Assembly (NCBI GenBank): GCA_002309155.1
Contig: DBXB01000071.1
Coordinates: forward strand, 714-11,928
Reading direction: 5' to 3'
Length of the DNA: 11,215 nt
From: Bacteroidales bacterium UBA1223
Lineage (GTDB): Bacteria > Bacteroidota > Bacteroidia > Bacteroidales > P3
Shown here: positions 1-5,614 of the stretch, one piece after another
Numbering within the stretch: position 1 is the first letter of the stretch
Layout: the number at the start of each line of letters is the position of its first letter
Translations under genes and position numbers: made by a program
Notes under the pieces: generated by a model
The model's database searches: none
What the model saw: only the letters and a program-made list of their open reading frames with translations
Told to the model about the DNA's origin: nothing

Positions 1-1
1 G

Positions 2-301
2 CATCAGGGCCGCGAGTTTCCCAAGGAGAGCCACTATGTCTTCACCAACGCTGACGGCTCGCGTGCCGAGTTCGACGTCGAGTGGGAGGACCAGCTCGAG
101 TTCTGGGACATGTACGAGATGGCCGGCAAGGAGCTGCGCAAGCGCTACGATGCCATCGGAATGCGTATGCAGTATTTCCGCTACTACGCCAAGGGCGGTG
201 TACGCTTCACCCCTGCCGGCGGCACAACCCGTGAGGCTAACGGCGATATGATTTATGAGTATGCCTATATGGGTATGCCTGACCCGGCGGCGCACGTCTG
301 A
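2..301 (+). CDS. C-terminal fragment of an unrecognised protein
   Basis: An open frame enters from the left edge and ends at a TGA at 299-301, giving about 99 residues. The 5' part of the gene lies outside the window. The fragment is rich in charged and aromatic residues (for example EWEDQLEFWDMYEMAGKEL, then MQYFRYYAKGG) and ends in MGMPDPAAHV. I see no membrane segment, no repeats and no catalytic motif that I can name. The codons are visibly GC-rich and third-position G/C dominates, which supports real coding in this frame over the overlapping frame that starts near 36. A strong hairpin with a T-run follows within 20 bases, so this is the last gene of its transcript. I do not recognise the family. 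Confidence 0.8.
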   Translation, partial: HQGREFPKESHYVFTNADGSRAEFDVEWEDQLEFWDMYEMAGKELRKRYDAIGMRMQYFRYYAKGGVRFTPAGGTTREANGDMIYEYAYMGMPDPAAHV

Positions 302-319
302 CATTTTAGAATTGACAAT

Positions 320-358
320 AAAAAAAACGCTGCTCCATCGGGCGGCGTTTTTTATTTT
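320..358. terminator. Bidirectional Rho-independent terminator
   Basis: The hairpin pairs 328-333 with 342-347 (CGCTGC/GGCGGCG arm, one G-U pair) around an 8-base loop. It is flanked by an A-run at 320-327 and a T-run at 348-353, which extend the stem. On the plus strand it ends the partial gene whose stop is at 301. On the minus strand the A-run becomes eight Ts, so it can also end the transcript of the convergent lipoprotein gene. Confidence 0.85.
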
Positions 359-407
359 CGAAAGCGGCGAATGAGTTGTGCAGACTGGGCACCGAACCAG
401 CGGCAGA

Positions 408-533
408 TTATAATAGTTCATTCACACTCACAAACTCACTTATCAGCTGCCTGTCGGCAGGAATCCATTCACCATCTGGTATAATGTGGTATTTGGATAT
501 CTCTCTCTTAATCGTAATTACCTTGTTTCTTTA
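408..533 (-). pseudogene. Out-of-frame C-terminal extension of the lipoprotein gene
   Basis: Downstream of the lipoprotein's stop, the +1 frame is open for 40 codons from 530 down to 411 and ends in TAA at 408-410. Its translation reads like ordinary protein: it starts near KVITIKREISKY, continues HIIPDGEWIPADRQLI and ends SVNELL. The two frames overlap between 508 and 530, in an A-rich stretch (ATAAAGAAAC on the minus strand). Removing one base there, or adding two, would join the frames into a protein of roughly 298 residues. The simplest reading is an indel in the lipoprotein gene, either a true mutation or a sequencing error. A leftover fragment of a second gene is the alternative. The region has no start codon of its own at a sensible place. 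Confidence 0.55.
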
Positions 534-1305
534 TTGAATCCATCCGCCTAATAATCTCTCCACTTTCAACACCGTCGATGTTCCAATGATGATATAAATT
601 CCCCTTGTCTTTATCAAGAATATTAAAATCCATAGCATAGGGCTTGCCATTTTTGAACCAGTACTTCTCCTCAATTTCCAGAAATACACCACCATAACCG
701 GTTAATGATAAACATTTCGTCTTTTGGTCAAATGAAAAGACAGTACGGCATCGACCTTCCTCCATCTCGTCAAAAGGAAGATTTCGGACACGACTTATAC
801 CAGTATCGCCGATTTTGTATATAGTGAAACTCTCGCAGTCAAGACAGTCACCATAGCCCCTTTGAGGTCTGACAAACCCACACACTACTAGTTCCATTTC
901 TCCGTCAAAATCCATATCCTCGAAGTATAGAAGATTATGCCAGTCAAGCTTCTGTGTGACAGAAGTGATATGTGTGTTGTGGATATATTGAGTATCCTTC
1001 TCGGTTAGACCCTCTAAGCAACAAGGTTCCCATAGGTCAAAACAGATAGTTTGTTGAAAGGAGAGTGTTTCTCCGTCTTTTGACAGATGGAAATCCGTGA
1101 GGAAGTACGAACCACCCACTTCTTCCTGTTTACAGTGCATCAATATATCATAACCATCAACGGGAGTGTCATATTTAATCCAGGTTGTAGTAATCCCATC
1201 ACAACCAACAGTTGTATCTGTTTTGTCTTGACTTGTTTGGTTGTTATTACATCCAACAAGTCCCAAAGCAAATATTAAACCGATAAAAAGGTTCTTTCTT
1301 TTCAT
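508..1305 (-). CDS. Predicted lipoprotein with a D-x-D-x-D-G-x-x-E loop
   Basis: The 265-residue product starts with a lipoprotein signal peptide: MKRK, a hydrophobic stretch, then the lipobox LVGC with Cys19 as the expected lipidated residue. The mature protein should sit on the cell-envelope side of the membrane. Residues 129-139 (EDMDFDGEMEL) form a D130-x-D132-x-D134-G-x-x-E138 loop, as in calcium-binding or FG-GAP/VCBS-like beta-strand repeats. About ten further cysteines could form disulfides. The rest is beta-rich, with no enzyme motif that I can name. The gene follows the CDF exporter by only 34 bp on the same strand, so co-transcription is possible. Its base composition is clearly more AT-rich than its neighbours, which may mean recent acquisition. 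The stop at 508-510 seems premature because an adjacent frame continues with plausible protein for 40 codons. The function is unknown. Confidence 0.8.
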   Translation of the reverse strand: MKRKNLFIGLIFALGLVGCNNNQTSQDKTDTTVGCDGITTTWIKYDTPVDGYDILMHCKQEEVGGSYFLTDFHLSKDGETLSFQQTICFDLWEPCCLEGLTEKDTQYIHNTHITSVTQKLDWHNLLYFEDMDFDGEMELVVCGFVRPQRGYGDCLDCESFTIYKIGDTGISRVRNLPFDEMEEGRCRTVFSFDQKTKCLSLTGYGGVFLEIEEKYWFKNGKPYAMDFNILDKDKGNLYHHWNIDGVESGEIIRRMDSIKKQGNYD

Positions 1306-1339
1306 ACAGCATCAATTAGTATCCATTATTGTTTGTTCG

Positions 1340-2449
1340 TTATTCGCTGTAGTTGTGGTCGACTACGATGACGACATTCATATCCGGCACCAGTGCTTGA
1401 ACCTCGGCGGTGAGGGTGCTGATCAGTCCGGCGTCGTCTTGGACGGTGATTTCAGGCACCACATCGACTGACAGCAGATTCTCCTTTTCGGAACAATAGA
1501 AGCCATGCACCTGAACAATTTCCTTGTGAGATGACAGGACCTGCACCACTTTGCGTTGCAACTCAGCGTAGGGACTCGTCGCCGTGGCGATGGAATAGAC
1601 GCCGACGGTCATGATGATGCCGTAGCGTTGGTACATCATTAGGGAGATATGGCGGGTGAGTCCATGTATTTCGTATGCCGTCATAGTGTCGTCTACTCCG
1701 ACATGCAACGAACCTATCATAACACTCGGTCCATAGTTGTGCAATATCAGGTCGTATACGCCGTGTACACCCTCTACGCTGCCTACATCATGCTTTATGT
1801 TGTGGACTAGTTCGGGCGACACATTGGCTCCGAGAAGTTCGTTGATGGGTGACGCAAGCATCTCGGCGCCTGCCTTGATGATGACAAGAGAGATAAGTGC
1901 ACCGAGGTAGCCGTCGATGGAGACATTCCACAGTAACATTATGCCAGCTGAAACGAGAGTGGAGAGTGTGATGACTGCGTCGAATAGAGCGTCAGAACCA
2001 GAGGCTATCAATGCGTCGCTCTTAAGTCGCTCGCCTCTCTTCTTCACGTAGCTGCCCAGCAGCAGTTTGACGGCGATTGCCACTATGATGACCACCAGGG
2101 TGACGGCGGTGTAGTCGGGCTCAGTGGGGTGGAATATCTTTTTCACTGACTCGACCAGCGAGGTCACACCTGCACCCAGCACGATGAGGGCAATGATAAT
2201 GGCACTGAAATATTCCACGCGTCCATGGCCATAGGGATGCTTGCGGTCAGCAGGGCGTGCCGAGAGCTTGGTGCCTACGATGGTAATGACGCTCGACAGG
2301 GCGTCGCTCAAGTTGTTGATGGCATCCATCACTATAGCCACACTGTTGGCTATCAGTCCCACGCCAGCCTTGAAAGTCGCCAGCAATACGTTGGTGCCGA
2401 TGCCGACCCAACTGGTGCGTATGATTTGTGAATTACGGTTTTCCTGCAT
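1340..2449 (-). CDS. Cation diffusion facilitator (CDF) metal exporter
   Basis: This is an inner-membrane divalent-cation/proton antiporter of the CDF family, 369 residues long. The N-terminal two thirds (about 12-205) carries the expected hydrophobic helices. Between helices 2 and 3 lies the typical RPADRKHPYGHGRVEYF loop at 65-81. The transport site can be read as N45-x-x-x-D49 in helix 2 (AINNLSDAL) and D153-x-x-x-D157 in helix 5 (GSDALFDAV). There is no histidine in either motif, so the Zn-type HxxxD pattern is absent and Mn, Fe or Co is a likelier substrate. The cytoplasmic tail is long: a first dimerisation domain at about 205-288 is followed by a further domain of about 80 residues (290-369). 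The gene lies 55 bp downstream of the PPTase gene on the same strand. I saw no promoter in that gap. The family call is firm and the metal is inferred. Confidence 0.92.
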   Translation of the reverse strand: MQENRNSQIIRTSWVGIGTNVLLATFKAGVGLIANSVAIVMDAINNLSDALSSVITIVGTKLSARPADRKHPYGHGRVEYFSAIIIALIVLGAGVTSLVESVKKIFHPTEPDYTAVTLVVIIVAIAVKLLLGSYVKKRGERLKSDALIASGSDALFDAVITLSTLVSAGIMLLWNVSIDGYLGALISLVIIKAGAEMLASPINELLGANVSPELVHNIKHDVGSVEGVHGVYDLILHNYGPSVMIGSLHVGVDDTMTAYEIHGLTRHISLMMYQRYGIIMTVGVYSIATATSPYAELQRKVVQVLSSHKEIVQVHGFYCSEKENLLSVDVVPEITVQDDAGLISTLTAEVQALVPDMNVVIVVDHNYSE

Positions 2450-2504
2450 TGTTTTTTTTGATGCTTGGTTTTGTCTTAATTGTTGTCTCTTCCGTTGTCG
2501 GTCG

Positions 2505-3206
2505 TTAAAGTTTTTGTGCTATGCTTAGCCAGAAGGGACCGCCACTTTCCTTGTCGGTGGCTACGGTAAGGGTGGTAATGGCGCATCCTGCTTCTGTGGC
2601 GTCGCTTTCAGTACTGGTCAGATGATCCATAAGGATGCCGGTGCCTGTGTGTTTGAACCACGCCTCCTTCCTTGTCCAGATACGTGGAAATTCCCATTCG
2701 GGATCGTCGCTGTTTTTTACAGAGTCCTGTTCCTCTTTGTTGAAAGCGCGTTGAAGCAGCGTGTCGCTGAAGTGTCTCCTTCCCTCGATGTCGATGCCAA
2801 TGGTGCGGTTGCTGACAGCTATGGTTACAGCCTCGTTGCAGTGGCTGATATTGAAATGGATGCCTTCATAGTTGTTTATATATGGCTTGCCGTGATCACC
2901 GAAGGACCAGAGGGGGAGGGGGGATAATTGAGAATTGAGAATTGAGAATTGAAAATTGTTGATATGTTGATATGTGAGTTGTGAGTTTTGAAACTCTTTT
3001 ATTGTTGTTTCGCTGTCATTGATTTCGGTCTGGTTATGCTCTAGCGCATGACACAGCATCAGGTATGCCACCACCTGCTCGCAACGGTGACGGTGGTTCT
3101 TCATCTTTGCGACTATCTCTTGCTGCTGCGTCGGCAGAAGACAGACGATTTCTGCAAGACATTCCTCGCTGAGTCTCCCAGGATTGCTGAAATAGTAGAC
3201 TATCAT
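2505..3206 (-). CDS. 4'-phosphopantetheinyl transferase (Sfp-type)
   Basis: The enzyme transfers the phosphopantetheine arm of coenzyme A to a serine of acyl or peptidyl carrier proteins in the cytoplasm. The 233-residue product shows the family's motifs in order: GKPY at 106-109, FNISH at 118-122, GIDIE at 137-141 (D139 and E141 are the expected Mg ligands) and WTRKEAWFK at 177-185 (the E181 and K185 region). Residues about 74-94 (TYQHINNFQFSILNSQL) do not look like family sequence. They are the in-frame translation of a short tandem-repeat mosaic at 2926-2987, so the ancestral protein was probably about 200 residues. The start lies only about 8 bases past the T-run of the POT terminator, which leaves no room for a separate promoter. 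Expression may therefore depend on readthrough or on a promoter inside the POT 3' end. No carrier protein or synthase gene lies nearby. Confidence 0.9.
   Translation of the reverse strand: MIVYYFSNPGRLSEECLAEIVCLLPTQQQEIVAKMKNHRHRCEQVVAYLMLCHALEHNQTEINDSETTIKEFQNSQLTYQHINNFQFSILNSQLSPLPLWSFGDHGKPYINNYEGIHFNISHCNEAVTIAVSNRTIGIDIEGRRHFSDTLLQRAFNKEEQDSVKNSDDPEWEFPRIWTRKEAWFKHTGTGILMDHLTSTESDATEAGCAITTLTVATDKESGGPFWLSIAQKL
2926..2987. repeat. Short tandem-repeat mosaic inside the PPTase gene
   Basis: Three neighbouring micro-repeats are seen on the plus strand. AATTGAG occurs in three perfect 7-bp copies at 2926-2946, followed by two degenerate copies (AATTGAA, AATTGTT) to 2960. GATATGTT and GATATGTG lie at 2961-2976. 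GTGAGTT is then repeated at 2974-2980 and 2981-2987. A G-rich tract (five G, A, six G) lies just beside it at 2912-2923. Because the unit is 7 bp, a one-copy change would shift the PPTase reading frame. From memory, similar AATTGAGAATT-type strings occur between genes in Bacteroidales, so this is probably an inserted copy of that repeat. Confidence 0.85.
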
Positions 3207-3213
3207 AGGTATT

Positions 3214-3246
3214 TAAAAAGAGGGTGCCGCAATTGACACCCTCTTG
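3214..3246 (-). terminator. Rho-independent terminator of the POT transporter gene
   Basis: A 9-bp perfect stem pairs 3218-3226 with 3237-3245 (AAGAGGGTG against CACCCTCTT) around a 10-base loop. On the minus strand it is followed by a T-run. It lies 21 bases past the POT stop codon and directly before the PPTase start. Confidence 0.85.
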
Positions 3247-3267
3247 TGGTTTGTTGCTATTGTCGGA

Positions 3268-4830
3268 TTATTGTGTGACTCGCTCGAGCCATTTAACCAT
3301 GCAGAGCATGACAATCATGGAGAGCAGGCAGACGCCCATGAAGACACTCCAGCAGATCCAGATGGGGAAGTTGGTGTACATCAGAGGTCCGATCCAGAGC
3401 AGTCCGTTACCAACGGCGGTGGCACCGAGCCACAGACCCTGGCAGAGTCCGAGGAGGTTCTTGGGAGCGACCTTCGAGACGAAACTCAACCCCAGAGGGC
3501 TGATGAACAGCTCAGCTACAGTCATGAAGAAATAGTAGACTATCAGTACCCACGGACCAGCCTTCAAACCGGCTGCGGTAGTGGCGTCAAGTTTAGTGAA
3601 CTCTTCTGCCGAGGGATAACCCTGGGCATTGCAGAATGCGGTCATGAATAGATAGGCGATGGCGGCGATACCCATACCGATGGCAATCTTGCGAGGTGTG
3701 GAGAACTTGCGGCCCCATTTGGTGCCGAACAGCCACATGATCGGGAAGGTAAGGATGCAGACAAAGAACGGGTTGACGGCCTGCCATACCTCTGGCGGGA
3801 AGAGGGAAGTGTTGACGAAGTCACGGGCGAAGAGCGACATGGAGGTGCCGTTCTGGTGGAATGACCACCAGAAGAATACTGCTATGATGAGTACGGCAAA
3901 CAGTGCATAGAGACGCTGTTTGAGCTCTTTTGCCATAGCCGCTTTCTCTTCGGCGGTATAGGTAACACTCTCGGCTGCGGTCTTCTTTGCCGGTGTGGGG
4001 AATTTCTTCTTGCTGGCGACGAAGATGAGCAGTGAGATAAGCATGGCGCAGACGGAGGCTATGAATGAATAGTGGACTCCGGTATTGAAGACGTTCAGAT
4101 AGTTCTGGCAGAGTTCCTGTGCGGCACCGGTGTCTGTCGGGAGCATGATGTTCATGCTGGCGAAGAGTTCGGTGGCTTTCTGTATGGCTTCGGGAGCCAT
4201 GGCGGCGCCAACGGTGAGATATTCATGGCAGAGAGCGGGGAGGTCGGCATTGTAAGCGAAATCGTTCACTCCAAGCCACCAGCTGCGGAGCAGAGGAGCC
4301 ACGAACGGGGCGATGAGTCCGCCGATGTTGATGAACATATAGAAAATCTGGAAGCCAGGGTCGCGTTTGCTCTTGGCCTCGGCCAAAGCCTCGGGACTTA
4401 TCTTGGCAGCCTCGGCTTCGAAATTGTCATACATCTGTCCCACGATAGCCTGAAGGTTGCCTTTGAACAGACCGTTACCAAAAGCAATCATAAGCAGGGC
4501 GAAGCAGGTGAGGGGCAGTAGCCAGTTGATGTTGCCTGCAGTGGCGAGGATCGGGATGGCGAGGATGATGTATCCGCAAGCCATGACGAGCAGACCTGAC
4601 TGGATTGTCGTCTTGTAGTTCTGCGTACGGTCGGCAATGATACCACCGACGAGACTCAGGATGTAGATTCCGCAGTAGAAGGCGGAATAGATACCCGTTG
4701 CCACGCTGTTGCTCAGACCGAACTTGGAGCAGAGGAACAGTACCAGCACCGCATTCATAATATAGTAGCCAAAACGCTCACCCATATTACTTAATGCGGC
4801 TGCAATTAGTCCTTTGGGATGTCCTTTCAT
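3268..4830 (-). CDS. POT/PTR-family proton-coupled oligopeptide transporter
   Basis: The product is an inner-membrane major-facilitator symporter expected to import di- or tripeptides with protons, 520 residues long with about 12 or more hydrophobic helices. The family landmarks are present: NMGERFGYY at 15-23 in helix 1, GNGLFKGN at 118-125 with the helix-4 lysine K123, the PTR signature FYMFINIGGLIAPF at 163-176, and AELFISPLGLS at 439-449 with the helix-10 glutamate E440. The first Glu of the usual ExxERFxYY motif is Asn15 here, so the motif reads NxxER. A long charged loop (about 274-305, SKKKFPTP through the TAEEKAAMAKELKQR region) separates the two halves. The gene has its own promoter-like box and terminator and is divergent from the Sua5-type gene. 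Substrate specificity cannot be read from the sequence. Confidence 0.93.
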   Translation of the reverse strand: MKGHPKGLIAAALSNMGERFGYYIMNAVLVLFLCSKFGLSNSVATGIYSAFYCGIYILSLVGGIIADRTQNYKTTIQSGLLVMACGYIILAIPILATAGNINWLLPLTCFALLMIAFGNGLFKGNLQAIVGQMYDNFEAEAAKISPEALAEAKSKRDPGFQIFYMFINIGGLIAPFVAPLLRSWWLGVNDFAYNADLPALCHEYLTVGAAMAPEAIQKATELFASMNIMLPTDTGAAQELCQNYLNVFNTGVHYSFIASVCAMLISLLIFVASKKKFPTPAKKTAAESVTYTAEEKAAMAKELKQRLYALFAVLIIAVFFWWSFHQNGTSMSLFARDFVNTSLFPPEVWQAVNPFFVCILTFPIMWLFGTKWGRKFSTPRKIAIGMGIAAIAYLFMTAFCNAQGYPSAEEFTKLDATTAAGLKAGPWVLIVYYFFMTVAELFISPLGLSFVSKVAPKNLLGLCQGLWLGATAVGNGLLWIGPLMYTNFPIWICWSVFMGVCLLSMIVMLCMVKWLERVTQ

Positions 4831-4869
4831 AATTGTAAAGTTTTTGATTAATAATATTTTAAAGTTTTA

Positions 4870-4884
4870 TTTGAATAATTCAAA
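4870..4884. promoter_or_regulatory. Perfect 15-base palindrome in the POT gene leader
   Basis: TTTGAAT, a central A, then ATTCAAA form a perfect 7-bp inverted repeat. It sits in the 106-bp region upstream of the transporter, just downstream of its -7 box, at about +11 to +25 of the predicted transcript. That position would suit an operator. No regulator gene is adjacent, and short palindromes also arise by chance in AT-rich DNA. Confidence 0.35.
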
Positions 4885-4900
4885 ATTGAAAATGATAGTG

Positions 4901-4908
4901 CAAATTTA
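4901..4908 (-). promoter_or_regulatory. Bacteroidota-type -7 box for the POT gene
   Basis: The minus strand reads TAAATTTG, an exact match to TAnnTTTG, the -7 element of the primary sigma factor of Bacteroidota. A TTG lies about 24 bases upstream, a little farther than the usual -33 spacing. Transcription would start near 4895, giving a leader of about 65 bases. Confidence 0.6.
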
Positions 4909-4951
4909 CTAATTTTTTTTAAATGAAACACTCAATGTGTCGATTTATTTG

Positions 4952-4959
4952 TATTTTTG
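4952..4959 (+). promoter_or_regulatory. Bacteroidota-type -7 box for the Sua5/YciO-like gene
   Basis: TATTTTTG matches TAnnTTTG. No clear -33 TTG is visible at the usual distance. If the box is used, transcription would begin near 4964-4966, almost on the ATG at 4967, so the mRNA would be leaderless or nearly so. Confidence 0.45.
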
Positions 4960-4966
4960 CATCATT

Positions 4967-5554
4967 ATGGATGGTATTAATGATTATTGTAACTCGGTCA
5001 TTTCCGCCACTGTGGACTCCCTTTTGAAGGGTGGCGTGATTGTCTATCCCACCGATACGATATGGGGCATAGGCTGTGACGCTACCAACAGTGAGGCTGT
5101 GCAGAAAATCTTTTCGCTGAAGAAACGTGAACCTGACAAGAGTATGCTCATACTCTGTTCCGACATCAAGATGGTGGAGCGGTATGTCGCACCAGTCGAC
5201 GCCACTTGTCGCCAGATTTTATTGGAGAGTGGCTGTCCCACGACGTTAATCATGCCTCTGCAATGTGACGTTCTGGCCCGGGAACTTGTCGCCACCGACA
5301 ACACTATTGGGGTGCGAATCCCTCAGATGGCATTCTGTCAGCAGCTGATTGCCACACTTGACCGACCTCTGGTCAGTACTTCGGCGAATTTCTCAGGATG
5401 CGGTTCGCCTTCCTGCTTCTCGGATATAGACCCCAGGCTTATCGACAGTGCCGATTATTGTGTCCCACCAAGTATGGATTCCGGCGGTGTGTCGCGACCG
5501 TCACGAATAGTTAAAAGGATGCCCGACGGGTCATTGCTGACAATCAGAAAATAA
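4967..5554 (+). CDS. Sua5/YciO/YrdC-family protein, likely L-threonylcarbamoyl-AMP synthase
   Basis: The family makes threonylcarbamoyl-AMP from threonine, bicarbonate and ATP, the first step toward t6A37 in ANN-decoding tRNAs. With the ATG at 4967 the product has 195 residues, a single YrdC domain with no Sua5 C-terminal domain. Visible motifs are YPTDTIWGIGCDATN at 27-41, LKKREPDKSM at 51-60, VSTSANFSG at 136-144 and RPSRIVK at 177-183. An in-frame GTG at 4937 would add ten residues, but that stretch contains the -7 box and the family normally starts shortly before the VYPTDT motif. I therefore prefer the ATG. The gene stands alone on the plus strand, divergent from the POT transporter, and ends inside a hairpin. 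YciO paralogues share these motifs, so the t6A role is likely but not certain. Confidence 0.88.
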   Translation: MDGINDYCNSVISATVDSLLKGGVIVYPTDTIWGIGCDATNSEAVQKIFSLKKREPDKSMLILCSDIKMVERYVAPVDATCRQILLESGCPTTLIMPLQCDVLARELVATDNTIGVRIPQMAFCQQLIATLDRPLVSTSANFSGCGSPSCFSDIDPRLIDSADYCVPPSMDSGGVSRPSRIVKRMPDGSLLTIRK

Positions 5555-5591
5555 AAGAAGAAGTGATTTCGCATGAATCACTTCTTCTTTT
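5553..5591. terminator. Long bidirectional terminator between convergent genes
   Basis: A perfect 16-bp stem pairs 5553-5568 with 5576-5591 around a 7-base loop. Its inner core is AAGTGATT/AATCACTT, and A-rich and T-rich ends give T-runs on either strand. It overlaps the stop codon of the Sua5-type gene and lies 23 bases past the stop of the convergent M49-like gene, so it can end both transcripts. A smaller hairpin (AAGACA, GTGC loop, TGTCTT) follows at 5599-5614. Confidence 0.85.
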
Positions 5592-5614
5592 CTATTCCAA
5601 GACAGTGCTGTCTT

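Noticed and set aside
36..251. Plus-strand frame of 71 codons at the left edge
   Set aside because: It is a Ser/Thr/Arg-rich shadow of the frame ending at 301, whose translation is far more protein-like.
2926..2987. Tandem repeats considered as a CRISPR array
   Set aside because: The units are 7-8 bp with no spacers and no cas genes are nearby.
3189..3545. An identical 17-base string (GAAATAGTAGACTATCA) at 3189-3205 and 3529-3545
   Set aside because: Both copies encode IVYYF in frame, in the PPTase start and in a POT helix. With only two copies and no further flanking match, coincidence is the better explanation than an att site or mobile repeat.
4937..4966. GTG at 4937 as the start of the Sua5-type gene
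   Set aside because: It would place the promoter box inside the coding region and add ten residues not expected before the YrdC domain.
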